From UBA7672 sp035995285 (lineage in GTDB: Bacteria; Pseudomonadota; Alphaproteobacteria; Caulobacterales; Hyphomonadaceae), in the NCBI GenBank assembly GCA_035995285.1, contig DASYKO010000118.1:1-64000 (forward strand): a stretch of DNA of 64,000 nt, in the 5' to 3' direction. Shown in pieces: positions 34,239 to 42,405 of the stretch. The notes below the pieces were generated by a model that ran no database searches, was not told the DNA's origin, and saw only the letters and a program-made list of their open reading frames with translations. Positions within the stretch are counted from its first letter, which is position 1, and every line of letters begins with the position of its first letter. Position numbers and translations under genes: made by a program.

Positions 34239-34263
34239 AACACCGGAGACGGAAAGAGGTTCC
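34239..34263 (-). promoter_or_regulatory. Likely EcfG-type (general stress sigma) promoter
   Basis: On the minus strand GGAAC (34263-34259) is followed after exactly 16 bases by TGTT (34242-34239). The alphaproteobacterial general-stress sigma consensus is GGAAC, 16-17 bases, then CGTT; the only difference is the first base of the -10. The start codon of the 24-residue peptide lies 22 bases further, with a ribosome site between, so the spacing is right for a promoter. Confidence 0.6.
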
Positions 34264-34361
34264 GTGCAAACGTCTCTCAGTCGGCAGCCGGCCGGCGGCG
34301 GAGCGCTATGGCTGGCAACTTTTGCGCGGTTGGGCGTAACGCTACGTAGCGTCAGGGCGCG

Positions 34362-35150
34362 TTAGCGCAGCTCCAGTATCTCGATCTTCCTGAACTCGAT
34401 CGGATTGCCCTCGCTCTGCAGGCAGATCCAGCCGCCATCCATCATGAGCTTGCCGCCCGCCGCCTCCACGAGCGGCTTCGAGTTCGCCATGTTGCCTGTG
34501 GGATCAAGCTGGACCTGCGAATAACGGATCGTCTCGACGCCGTTGACCTTCTGGACCACCTCCCCGCCCGGATGCGCCTCGATCTCGAACGTCGCCCACA
34601 CACCATTCGGCCCCGCAGGCGTTTTCGAGTTGATGCAGTGGGTGGTGATCAGCTTGCCGTCCATGACGACGTTCGTGCCCGGCGAGCATATGTTGCCGTT
34701 GAAGCGCTCCTGCCCCGGCGCCGGCCCCAGGATTTGGGCTTCGACCGAGACCGGGAAGCTATCCGCCACCGCCATGCTCTTCGGGTCCTGCGAGAAGATC
34801 ATCACGCCCGAATTGGCGATGGCCCAGGCCGGTGTGTCTGACGGATGCGCCTCCAGAAAGCGGTACTCCATCCGGAAGCGGTAGGCTTTGAAAGGTGTCT
34901 TGTAGAACAGATGGCCGAAGCGTTCGCCGAATGCGTCGTAGCCGTCATAGGAGACGACGATCGCGCCATCGCGCACCCTGAATGTATCCTTGTAGTTCTC
35001 CCCGAAAGGGAACCCGCGAATCTTCGGCGTCCAACCGTTCAGAGTCTTGCCGTCGAACAGCGGCCTCCATCCGCCTTCGCCGCTTTGCGGCAAACCTCTA
35101 CACGATGCGCAAAGCGCGATGGCCGTAACGGCAACGAGAAGCGCCCTCAT
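34362..35150 (-). CDS. DUF1080 / 3-keto-disaccharide hydrolase domain protein (copy 1)
   Basis: A 262-residue secreted protein. Signal peptide MRALLVAVTAIALCASC with a possible lipobox Cys at about residue 17, then the DUF1080 jelly-roll fold: GGWRPLFDGKTLNGWTPK at the start, a central NSGVMIFSQ, and EFRKIEILELR at the end. This family (Pfam PF06439) includes enzymes that cleave 3-keto-glycosides. With two GMC dehydrogenase pairs nearby, hydrolysis of a periplasmic 3-keto-disaccharide is the likely job. It is divergent from the MFS gene at 35273 and preceded by GGGAGG, 5 bases before the ATG. Confidence 0.87.
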   Translation of the reverse strand: MRALLVAVTAIALCASCRGLPQSGEGGWRPLFDGKTLNGWTPKIRGFPFGENYKDTFRVRDGAIVVSYDGYDAFGERFGHLFYKTPFKAYRFRMEYRFLEAHPSDTPAWAIANSGVMIFSQDPKSMAVADSFPVSVEAQILGPAPGQERFNGNICSPGTNVVMDGKLITTHCINSKTPAGPNGVWATFEIEAHPGGEVVQKVNGVETIRYSQVQLDPTGNMANSKPLVEAAGGKLMMDGGWICLQSEGNPIEFRKIEILELR

Positions 35151-35272
35151 GCAACCCTCCCGGCGGGCCTCACGCCCGTGGACAGGCCGGATGAGCCGGT
35201 CCAGACTTCAATCCTAGACCACGCGCACACCGCTGGCGAGCAGACCAGCCACGCGCCCAGGGAGAGCATTCA

Positions 35273-36487
35273 GTGATTCAGGTTCGCCTCTTTCTAATGA
35301 TGATGCTGCAGCTCGCCATCTGGGGAGCGTGGGCGGCAAAGCTGTTTCCCTACATGGGCCAGCTGGGCTTCGAGCCGTGGCAGAAATCACTTGTCGGCAG
35401 CGCCTGGGGCATCTCCGCGATCCTGGGCATCTTCTTCTCCAACCAGTTCGCCGACCGCAACTTCTCCGCCGAGCGCTTTCTCGCCGTGAGCAACGTCATC
35501 GGCGGCATCGCGCTACTGGCCTGCGCATTCCTTACGGACTTCTGGCCCTTCTTCGGCGCCTATCTGCTCTTCAGCGTCGTCTACGTGCCGTCGATGTCCG
35601 TCTCCAACGCACTTGCGTTCGCGAGCCTGCGCGATCCCGCCAAGCAGTTCGGCACGATCCGCATGGGCGGCACCGTCGGCTGGATTCTCGTGAGCTGGCC
35701 CTTCGTCTTCCTGCTCAGCAAGGACGCCGGGCCGGACCAGGTCCGCCTGATCTTCGTGGTCGCCGCCGTCGTGTCGTTCGCGCTCGCGGCCTACAGTCTC
35801 ACGCTGCCGCATACGCCGCCGAAGAAAGATGCAGCCGGCGCCGATCCGCTGGCCTGGCGCGAGGCGATCAAGGTATTGGGCATCCCCTCCATCGCCGTGC
35901 TTTTCCTTGTCACCTTCATCGATAGCGTTGTGCACAACGGCTATTTCATGATGTCGGACGACTATCTGACCAAGCGCGTTGGCGTTGACGCCAACCTTTC
36001 CATGATCGTGCTCTCGATTGGCCAGGTCGCCGAGATCCTGACGATGTTTATCCTCGGCAGCGTGCTGGCGAAGCTCGGATGGAAAGCCACGATGATCGTT
36101 GGCATCCTCGGTCACGCAGCGCGGTTCACGGTCTTTGCCTTCTTCGCGGACAGCGTGCAGACGATTGTCGCCGTGCAGATGCTTCACGGTATCTGCTACG
36201 CGTTCTTCTTCGCGACCGTGTACATCTTTGTCGACGCCGCCTTCCCGAAGGATGTGCGCTCGAGCGCTCAGGGGCTGTTCAACCTTCTGATCCTTGGCGT
36301 GGGAAACGTTGTGGCCAGCTTCCTCTTCCCGCCGCTGATCGCGCAGTGGACAGATCCAGCTACAGGCGCTGTCGACTATCGCACGCTGTTCATGGTTCCC
36401 GCCGGCATGGCGGTCGTCGCCATCCTGCTGCTGGCGTTGTTCTTCAAGCCGGCGACACGAGCGCCGACTGCCGTTGCAGCCGCTTGA
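35273..36487 (+). CDS. MFS sugar/nucleoside-type permease
   Basis: A 404-residue, twelve-span inner-membrane transporter. The start MIQVRLFLMMMLQLAIWGAW and the early GTIRMGGTVGWIL block resemble the nucleoside:H+ symporter (NupG-like) branch of the major facilitator superfamily. The GTG start at 35273 follows GGGAGAG by about 6 bases. As first gene of a run with two isomerases, an oxidoreductase and a DUF1080 lipoprotein, it most likely imports the sugar product released in the periplasm. Substrate is inferred from context. Confidence 0.88.
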   Translation: MIQVRLFLMMMLQLAIWGAWAAKLFPYMGQLGFEPWQKSLVGSAWGISAILGIFFSNQFADRNFSAERFLAVSNVIGGIALLACAFLTDFWPFFGAYLLFSVVYVPSMSVSNALAFASLRDPAKQFGTIRMGGTVGWILVSWPFVFLLSKDAGPDQVRLIFVVAAVVSFALAAYSLTLPHTPPKKDAAGADPLAWREAIKVLGIPSIAVLFLVTFIDSVVHNGYFMMSDDYLTKRVGVDANLSMIVLSIGQVAEILTMFILGSVLAKLGWKATMIVGILGHAARFTVFAFFADSVQTIVAVQMLHGICYAFFFATVYIFVDAAFPKDVRSSAQGLFNLLILGVGNVVASFLFPPLIAQWTDPATGAVDYRTLFMVPAGMAVVAILLLALFFKPATRAPTAVAAA

Positions 36488-36554
36488 TCCTGTTCTTCCG
36501 CTCTCGCTCCGGCTATACGGGCGGTTACAAGTCTGACCAACTCTGGAGGATGCC

Positions 36555-37511
36555 ATGATCACGCTGTCACGCCGCCGGATGATGCAGGGCCTTTGCGCTA
36601 CCGGCGCGATCGGTTCTGTTGCAGCATGCCAATCTCCCATGGGTACTGCGATGAACAGCGACCAGCCCTTCTTCCAGCGCCACAACCTGCCGATCGGCAT
36701 CCAAGTCTACACGCTCGGCGACCTGCCGAGGAAAGATCTCGACGGCACGATGAAGCAGGTGTCCGGCATCGGCTACAAGACGGTCGAGCTGGCAGGCTAT
36801 CTCGGCAAGACGCCGCAGCAGCTGCGCGCGGCATTCGATGCTGCGGGCCTCAAATGCACCAGCGCCCACATCGGCCTCGCCAAGGGCACGGCTGAAGAGC
36901 CCAAGCTGTTCGACGATATCGGCCGCGTCGCCGCAGACATGCGCGTCCTCGGCTGTACGCAGGTCATCGCCCCAGCCCTCGCGCGGCCCGACGACCTCAA
37001 AGCGGCCAGCTATGGTGACCTCGCAAAGGGCATGACCGCGGATCACTGGAAGCGCCAGGCAGCCCAGCTCAACGACATCGGCAAGAAGTTCAAGGCCGAG
37101 GGCATCGTGTTCGGCTATCACAACCACAACATGGAATTCTATCCGGTCGCGGGTTCCACGGGCCTCGAGATCATGATGGCTAACTCCGACCAACAATATG
37201 TCACCTGGGAACTGGATATAGGCTGGGCGGCGGCCGGGGGCGTCGATCCCGTAGCGTTCTTCAACAAGCACTCCGGTCGCTTTGCCGCCGCCCACATCAA
37301 GGACGTGAAGGCCTCGACCGTCACCAACTACGAAGTGAAGATGGACCCAACCGAGGTCGGTTCCGGCAAGCTCGACTGGAAGGCGATCATGCCTGCCGCC
37401 TACAAGGCCGGCGTCCGCAAATTCTACGTCGAGCAGGAGGCGCCCTTCGCCTTCGAACGCCTCGAATCCGCGCGGATCTGCTATCAATACCTCAACGCGC
37501 TGAAGGCTTGA
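36555..37511 (+). CDS. Exported TIM-barrel sugar isomerase/epimerase (Tat lipoprotein)
   Basis: A 318-residue xylose-isomerase-like TIM-barrel protein. The N-terminus is a twin-arginine signal (LSRRRMMQGLCATG) with a lipobox-like VAAC at about residue 25, so the enzyme should be periplasmic. The barrel starts at IGIQVYTLGDL (about residue 46). Metal-binding type residues are visible in FGYHNHNMEF (about 180), WELDIGWAA, AAHIKDVK and YVEQE. GGAGG lies 5 bases before the ATG. Family members isomerise or epimerise sugars or cleave 3-keto intermediates. Its export fits a sugar pathway operating outside the cytoplasm. Confidence 0.87.
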   Translation: MITLSRRRMMQGLCATGAIGSVAACQSPMGTAMNSDQPFFQRHNLPIGIQVYTLGDLPRKDLDGTMKQVSGIGYKTVELAGYLGKTPQQLRAAFDAAGLKCTSAHIGLAKGTAEEPKLFDDIGRVAADMRVLGCTQVIAPALARPDDLKAASYGDLAKGMTADHWKRQAAQLNDIGKKFKAEGIVFGYHNHNMEFYPVAGSTGLEIMMANSDQQYVTWELDIGWAAAGGVDPVAFFNKHSGRFAAAHIKDVKASTVTNYEVKMDPTEVGSGKLDWKAIMPAAYKAGVRKFYVEQEAPFAFERLESARICYQYLNALKA

Positions 37512-37522
37512 GGACGTAAATC

Positions 37523-38596
37523 ATGAAGACGATGAAAGGCCCGGGCATCTTCCTCGCCCAGTTCGTGGGGCCGAATGCGCCGTTCAACTCCCTGCCCGCG
37601 ATTGCGAAATGGGCGAAGGAAATGGGGTTTGTCGGCGTGCAGATGCCGACGACGGAGCCCAGCCTGTTCAATCTCAAGCAGGCCGCAGAGAGCGACGCCT
37701 ATTGCGACGAGATCAAGGGCATCCTCAAGGACGCCGGCGTCGTGATCACTGAGTTGTCGACGCATTTGCAGGGACAGCTGGTGGCTGTTCATCCGGCGTA
37801 TGACTCCCTGTTCGACGGCTTCGCTCCAGAGCGCGTGCGCGGCAATCCGCAGGCGCGGCAGGAATGGGCGGTGAACCAGGTCTTGTTGGCGGCGAAAGCT
37901 TCGCGGCGGCTGGGGTTGGATGCGAGCGTGACGTTCTCGGGTGCGCTGGCGTGGCCCTATCTCTATCCGTGGCCGCAAAGGCCTGCGGGCCTGATCGAGA
38001 CCGCGTTCGGTGAGCTGGCGAAGCGGTGGAAGCCGATCCTCGATGCCTATGAGGAGGCAGGCGTCGATCTCTGCTACGAGATCCATCCGGGCGAGGACCT
38101 GTTCGATGGGACGACGTTCGAGATGTTTCTCGACCGCGTGAAAGGCCACAAGCGCGCGAACATCCTGTTCGACCCGAGCCACTTCGTGCTGCAGCAGCTC
38201 GACTATCTCGAATACATCGATCTCTACCACGAGCGGATCAAGATGTTCCACGTCAAGGACGCGGAGTTCAATCCGACCGGGCGGCAGGGCGTCTATTCCG
38301 GCTATGCGCCTTGGCTTGAGCGCGCGGGGCGTTTCCGTTCGGTCGGGGATGGGCAGGTGGATTTCAAAGGCATCTTCTCCAAGCTCGCTGGTTATGACTA
38401 TGAAGGCTGGGCCGTGCTGGAGTGGGAGTGCTGCATCAAGCATCCCGAGGATGGCGCGCGCGAGGGCGCGGAGTTCATCCGCAACAACATCATCCGCGTG
38501 ACCGATCGGGCGTTCGACGATTTTGCCTCTTCGGGTACGGATGAGAAAGCCAACCGACGCTTGCTGGGGCTCGACCCCAAAGAGCCCAGGCAATGA
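37523..38596 (+). CDS. TIM-barrel sugar phosphate isomerase/epimerase, cytoplasmic
   Basis: A 357-residue protein without signal peptide. The barrel begins GIFLAQFVGPNAPFNSL and has the family acid/His blocks DLCYEIHPGEDL (about residue 190), ILFDPSHFVLQ, KMFHVKDAEF and WAVLEWECC. Relatives oxidise, isomerise or cleave keto sugars, and similar proteins occur with Gfo/Idh/MocA partners in 3-ketoglycoside and C-glycoside pathways. It begins 11 bases after the exported isomerase and overlaps the oxidoreductase gene by 4 bases (ATGA). Confidence 0.88.
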   Translation: MKTMKGPGIFLAQFVGPNAPFNSLPAIAKWAKEMGFVGVQMPTTEPSLFNLKQAAESDAYCDEIKGILKDAGVVITELSTHLQGQLVAVHPAYDSLFDGFAPERVRGNPQARQEWAVNQVLLAAKASRRLGLDASVTFSGALAWPYLYPWPQRPAGLIETAFGELAKRWKPILDAYEEAGVDLCYEIHPGEDLFDGTTFEMFLDRVKGHKRANILFDPSHFVLQQLDYLEYIDLYHERIKMFHVKDAEFNPTGRQGVYSGYAPWLERAGRFRSVGDGQVDFKGIFSKLAGYDYEGWAVLEWECCIKHPEDGAREGAEFIRNNIIRVTDRAFDDFASSGTDEKANRRLLGLDPKEPRQ

Positions 38597-39726
38597 GGCG
38601 GCTGCGCCTCGGCATGGTGGGCGGCGGGACAGGCGCCTTCATCGGCGGCGTGCACCGCATGGCGGCTCGTATCGATGATCAGTGGAAGCTGGTTGCGGGG
38701 GCTTTCCAGTCTGACGCCGCCAAGTCTGTCGCGTTCGGCAGGTCGCTCGGCCTCGATGACGCGCGCTGCTATGGCGATTACAGCGCGATGGCCTTGAGCG
38801 AGCAAGCGCGTGCGGATCGGATCGACGCTGTCGCTATCGTGACGCCGAATTCCACCCATGCGCCCGTCGCCCTCACCTTCCTGGCGGCGGGCATTCCGGT
38901 GATCTGCGACAAGCCGCTGACGGTGAACCGCAAGGAAGCGCTGGTGCTGTCCGAAGCAGTGGCGCAGGCGGGTGTGCCGTTCGTGCTGACGCACAACTAT
39001 TCCGGCTACCCCATGGTGCGGCAGGCGCGGGCGATGGTGGAGGCGGGGGAGCTGGGCGAGATCCGCGTGGTGCACGCGGAGTATGCGCAGGACTGGCTGG
39101 CGAGCGATCAGTCGGGCAACAAGCAGGCGGATTGGCGGGGCGACCCCTCACGCGCAGGGCCCGGCGGGGCGCTGGGCGATATTGCGACGCATGCGTTCCA
39201 GCTGGTGGAGTTCGTGGCGGGGCTGGTGGTGAAGAGCGTGGCGGCGGACGTGGCGACGTTCGTGGCGGGGAGGAAGGTGGACGACAACGTGAACGTGATG
39301 CTCCGCTTCGGCGGGACAGCCCGCGGGATGCTGTGGGCCAGCCAGGTGGCGACAGGCGCGGTGAACGGCCTGAAGCTGCGCGTGTACGGCGCCAAAGGCG
39401 GGATCGAGTGGGCGCAGGAGACGCCCGAGACGCTGCAGTTCACGCCGCTGGGCGAGGCGCCGAGGATGTATCGCCGCGGCGGGCCGGGGCTTGCGGCGTC
39501 GGCGCAAGTGGCGCGCGCGCCCGCCGGGCATCCGGAGGGTTATCTTGAGGGCTTTGCGCAGATCTATTCGGATGCGGCCGAGTTGATCCGGGCGTATCAG
39601 GAGAAACGCGAGCCTAGGGGGTTTGCGAAGCTGGCGCCGGGGATCGAGGACGGTGTTCGTGGCGTGAAGTTCATCGAGGCGGCGTTGCAGTCGTCGGGAA
39701 ACAATGGTGCGTGGACCCCGGTCTGA
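38593..39726 (+). CDS. Gfo/Idh/MocA-family NAD(P)-dependent oxidoreductase
   Basis: A 377-residue cytoplasmic dehydrogenase. N-terminal Rossmann domain with MVGGGTGAFIGGVHR (about residue 9), conserved CDKPLTVN (about 103; the Lys is the usual catalytic residue), and C-terminal domain with GDIATHAFQLVEFV (the Asp/His pair, about 196). In this setting it would reduce a 3-keto sugar back to the normal sugar, or oxidise one, using NAD(P). It is coupled to the isomerase gene by a 4-base overlap. Confidence 0.92.
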   Translation: MRRLRLGMVGGGTGAFIGGVHRMAARIDDQWKLVAGAFQSDAAKSVAFGRSLGLDDARCYGDYSAMALSEQARADRIDAVAIVTPNSTHAPVALTFLAAGIPVICDKPLTVNRKEALVLSEAVAQAGVPFVLTHNYSGYPMVRQARAMVEAGELGEIRVVHAEYAQDWLASDQSGNKQADWRGDPSRAGPGGALGDIATHAFQLVEFVAGLVVKSVAADVATFVAGRKVDDNVNVMLRFGGTARGMLWASQVATGAVNGLKLRVYGAKGGIEWAQETPETLQFTPLGEAPRMYRRGGPGLAASAQVARAPAGHPEGYLEGFAQIYSDAAELIRAYQEKREPRGFAKLAPGIEDGVRGVKFIEAALQSSGNNGAWTPV

Positions 39727-39762
39727 AGATTGGGACTGACGCGCGGTAGAGGAGAAACGGGT

Positions 39763-40527
39763 ATGGCTCGCATTTCGAAGATTGGTGTTGCGGTTGTCAC
39801 GCTGGCGTTTGCGGCGTGCAGCCCCGCCGCCCCGCCTGCAGAGCAAGCTGCTGCTCCCGCCGTTGCTCCGGCGCCGGCGCTTGAACCATCTGGCCCTAAC
39901 ACGCTGACGTCCGCAGAGCAGGCTGCGGGCTGGCAGCTGCTCTTCAACGGCAAGGATCTCACGGGCTGGAAGGGTTACAAGAAAGATGCGCCGGGCGCGG
40001 CGTGGGTTGTAGAGGATGGGACGCTCGCTCTCACCGCGGGCGGCACCGGAGACCTGATGACGGCGGCGGAGTATGGGCCGTTCGAGATGTCGCTGGAGTG
40101 GAAGATTTCGCCGAAGGGGAATAGCGGCGTGATCTATCTGATCCATGAGGAGCCGGACTCGGTGAACACCTACAACACCGGGCCGGAGATGCAGGTGCTG
40201 GACAATGACGGGCATGCGGATGGGAAGATTCCCTCGCACCGTGCCGGCGCGCTCTACGACATCGAGACGCCGCCGGATGGCGTGGTGAAGCCGGTGGGCG
40301 AGTGGAACGAGGCGCGCATCGTGTTCACGGGCTCGAAGATCGAGCATTGGCTCAACGGGCAGAAAGTGTCCGAGTCTTCCTATGGCGACGAGGCGTGGAA
40401 GAAGAAGGTCGCCGCCTCGAAGTTCAAGCAATGGAAGGGCTTCGGCACGTACCCGGGCGGCCACATCGCGCTGCAGGACCATGGCGACAAGGTCTGGTAT
40501 CGGAATATCAAGATCAAGAAGCTGTAG
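39763..40527 (+). CDS. DUF1080 / 3-keto-disaccharide hydrolase lipoprotein (copy 2)
   Basis: A 254-residue lipoprotein. ATG at 39763 is chosen over the longer frame because AGAGGAG lies upstream and the signal peptide starts there (ISKIGVAVVTLAFAACSP, lipobox FAAC). An Ala/Pro linker follows, then the DUF1080 fold: GWQLLFNGKDLTGWKGY (about 58), SGVIYLIHE, NTGPEMQVLDNDGHAD, and C-terminal HGDKVWYRNIKIKKL. It is only distantly similar to copy 1 and has more typical DUF1080 motifs. Last gene of the MFS-isomerase-oxidoreductase run; predicted to cleave a keto-glycoside in the periplasm. Confidence 0.9.
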   Translation: MARISKIGVAVVTLAFAACSPAAPPAEQAAAPAVAPAPALEPSGPNTLTSAEQAAGWQLLFNGKDLTGWKGYKKDAPGAAWVVEDGTLALTAGGTGDLMTAAEYGPFEMSLEWKISPKGNSGVIYLIHEEPDSVNTYNTGPEMQVLDNDGHADGKIPSHRAGALYDIETPPDGVVKPVGEWNEARIVFTGSKIEHWLNGQKVSESSYGDEAWKKKVAASKFKQWKGFGTYPGGHIALQDHGDKVWYRNIKIKKL

Positions 40528-40662
40528 CCTCTGGCAGAGGTTCTCGGCTTCATTTCAAACATCGATCGCGGTCTCTCATTCAGGCCAGCTGGAGCTGCCT
40601 GGGATGCCTCCCGCTTTTCCCTCTCGGGCCGCAGCGGGTCGGTGGCCTCCTTAAGGAGGGCC

Positions 40663-40753
40663 GGGGACGCAGGATGGCCCTGCGTGTGTTGGGCATCCGC
40701 CATTGCTGGCGGCTACCGGTAGTTCGAAGGAAAGCGCAGCATCCTGCGTCCCC
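40663..40753. repeat. 14-bp perfect inverted repeat with 63-base spacer
   Basis: GGGGACGCAGGATG (40663-40676) and CATCCTGCGTCCCC (40740-40753) are exact complements. Similarity goes on inwards: CTGCG follows the left arm after a 3-base insertion and CGCAG directly precedes the right arm. The pair looks like two oppositely oriented copies of one dispersed repeat or the arms of a large stem. Confidence 0.7.
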
Positions 40754-41139
40754 GTGGTCGTTGTGCGCCGGCTCAGAGCAGGAAGGTGTTTCACTTCCCT
40801 GACGTGAACCGCCGGCGGCGTGCAGGTCATGGCTGTTCACGGCCACGATCCCGGAGATGACCCCCCGCTTTTGCAGCTTGTGACCGCACTCACGGGGCTA
40901 GAGATGTTTTTCCATCTCTCACGCTCAACCACATCGCCACTGCGCCGTTGAACAGCGATCGACTGCCCTCCATGCAGAGGCGACACACGCATTATCCCTC
41001 AGGTTTGGAGCATGCTGGGGAGATTATTTTTCCCACCACCAGTATGCGACTCTGTGAAGTGAGCAGTTTCAATGAGTTGGGTGTGCTCGATCGTCTGAAC
41101 TGGCCGCTCATACTGGTAGAAAGAAATGCAGCGCTCGGA

Positions 41140-41420
41140 CCTCTTTGTGTCCTTGGTGCATCACTTGGCCTGCCGTGCCGACACGTTGCGCTGAAGCCTT
41201 GGCGAAGGCGGAAGTTCCGGAGGAGCGTAGGCAGGTGGTCTTGGTGAGAACGCCTGGGCGGTGGGCGTGGTGGGACAAGTTTTCAACACGAAGACACCAA
41301 GGGAGACACAAAGACACGAAGTTCCCCTCAGTCGCGTGAGGCGCAGTGCGGGGCGTTCGGAGGATTCAAACACCAAGGTCACCAAGGATGCACCAAGAAC
41401 ACCAAGTTCCCTCATCCGCG
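41140..41420. repeat. Three diverged copies of an ACACCAAG-type repeat
   Basis: Copies on the plus strand lie at 41286-41336 and 41369-41420. Each has about four ACACNAAG-like units and ends in GTTCC(C)CTCA followed by a CGCG. A partial inverted copy (CCTCTTTGTGTCCTTGGTGC and on) lies at 41140-41168. The copies are diverged, so this is an old dispersed intergenic repeat and not a recent tandem expansion. Translation of such repeats gives spurious proteins. Confidence 0.7.
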
Positions 41421-41450
41421 CTGGTTGAGGTTTTGCGCCGACAGCGCCAA

Positions 41451-41539
41451 GGGAGCGCCGGGCGCCTGCCCGGCTCTTTGGTGCGACGAGTGACGGCGTA
41501 TGTGTTGAAGCGCTGGCCGGGCGGGCGCCCGGCGTTCCC
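41451..41539. repeat. REP-like inverted pair of palindromic units (BIME-like)
   Basis: Two 25-base units, 41451-41475 and 41515-41539, are inverted copies of each other with three mismatches. Each unit is itself a palindrome (GCCGGGC-GCCT-GCCCGGC in the first, GCCGGGC-GGGC-GCCCGGC type in the second). Similarity continues about 8 bases outside the arms. This double level of symmetry is the layout of bacterial interspersed mosaic elements built from REP sequences. Confidence 0.7.
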
Positions 41540-41606
41540 TTTGCGCGGGCGGCGCTTCGGCTGTGAGGTTGTGGTTGTTGCTCGGCTGGCGGCTGCCCCC
41601 TCCGTC

Positions 41607-41625
41607 TCGCACGCTCCGCGTGCGA
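41607..41625. repeat. Hairpin TCGCACGC/GCGTGCGA
   Basis: A perfect 8-bp stem with a TCC loop, 41 bases past the stop of the subunit-3 gene on the minus strand. It is embedded in a CT-rich context (CCCTCCG upstream and CCACCTCCCCC downstream). It may end transcription of the minus-strand operon, although no T-run follows, or be another dispersed repeat. Confidence 0.5.
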
Positions 41626-41665
41626 TCCACCTCCCCCACGCTTTGCGCGAGGGAGGAAAAGAGCG

Positions 41666-42394
41666 CTACAGCTTTCCGTTGTCCGGGAAGACGAGTTTGA
41701 GGCCCATGGTGTCGAGGACGCCGCGGATGTGGTCGATGGCTTCGGGGGTCGGGCCGGGATAGGGGCCGGTGGTGAAGGGGTTGTTGCCGGGATAGCCGAT
41801 CTGCGTCCAGCCCTCTGGGGTCGTGTAGTAGGCGCCGAGGGTGAGCGAGCGCATGCGGGTGAAGAATTCAGCCGGCTTTTCGAGGCCCGGCTTCACCTTG
41901 TCCTTGAAGGCGATGTCGTCGGCGATCGATTTCTGGATCTCGGGCGCGGCCTTGTCGAAGGTGGTCTTGCCGCGCGTGTTTGCTTCGGTGTCGAGCCAGG
42001 CGAGGCCGGGGATGATGAGTTTGCGCTGGGCCTGTTGGTCGGGATAGGGCGCGCTGACCCATTCATCGACGAAGGCCTGGACGCCGACCTGGGAGGCGGA
42101 GGGCGCTTCGCCATCGGCGGGGAGGATGAGATCGGCAAGAGCGGCGGTGGTGGCGAGTTCCTGCTTCGTCAGCGTGAGCGGCCACGGGACTTTCGGCGCG
42201 GCGAGGTTTGGATCCTTGCCATATCCCTTGGCGGTGATGGGCGGAGGTTCGGGCCAGGCGAGGCCGGAGAATTTCTCTCCGCAGGCCGCCAGTTGCCCGG
42301 CGGCGGTTGCGGCCGCGAGCCAGCGCAGGGTGGTGCGGCGGTCGACCGAGACGAGGTGGGCGTTGCGGATGGTGGTGTTGATCAGGTTTGCCAT
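41666..42394 (-). CDS. Gluconate 2-dehydrogenase subunit 3 family protein, Tat lipoprotein (copy 2)
   Basis: A 242-residue partner of the GMC dehydrogenase encoded upstream. The N-terminus has VDRRTTLRWLAAATAAGQ (twin-arginine signal, about residues 17-34) and a lipobox LAAC. The subunit-3 domain follows (LTKQELATTAALADLILPADGEAPSA is the family start, here broken into parts). It begins 11 bases after the GMC gene, so here the order is large then small subunit, as in copy 1. A GGGAGGGG site precedes the ATG. Confidence 0.9.
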   Translation of the reverse strand: MANLINTTIRNAHLVSVDRRTTLRWLAAATAAGQLAACGEKFSGLAWPEPPPITAKGYGKDPNLAAPKVPWPLTLTKQELATTAALADLILPADGEAPSASQVGVQAFVDEWVSAPYPDQQAQRKLIIPGLAWLDTEANTRGKTTFDKAAPEIQKSIADDIAFKDKVKPGLEKPAEFFTRMRSLTLGAYYTTPEGWTQIGYPGNNPFTTGPYPGPTPEAIDHIRGVLDTMGLKLVFPDNGKL

Positions 42395-42405
42395 GTTCCC
42401 CTCCC

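Larger units (their letters stand above)
40528..41665. other. 1.1-kb gene-free region rich in short repeats and hairpins
   Basis: No credible gene is present; frames here translate into Arg/Pro/Cys-rich strings typical of repeats. Near the left end a weak hairpin (CCTCT/AGAGG, 40528-40540) follows the DUF1080 stop. Further structures are a 14-base palindrome CCTCCTTAAGGAGG at 40646-40659, the long inverted repeat at 40663-40753, a hairpin AGAGATG/CATCTCT at 40900-40919, three ACACCAAG-type repeats, the REP-like pair, and a hairpin at 41607-41625. It separates two convergent units of the sugar locus. Confidence 0.75.

Noticed and set aside
35513..36700. 395-codon minus-strand frame
   Set aside because: Antisense to the MFS gene; composition dominated by Arg, His, Glu and Asp.
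41140..41420. CRISPR array
   Set aside because: Units are short, diverged and without regular spacers; no cas genes nearby.
41346..41762. 138-codon plus-strand frame
   Set aside because: Lies over the repeats and runs into the subunit-3 gene; translation of repeats.
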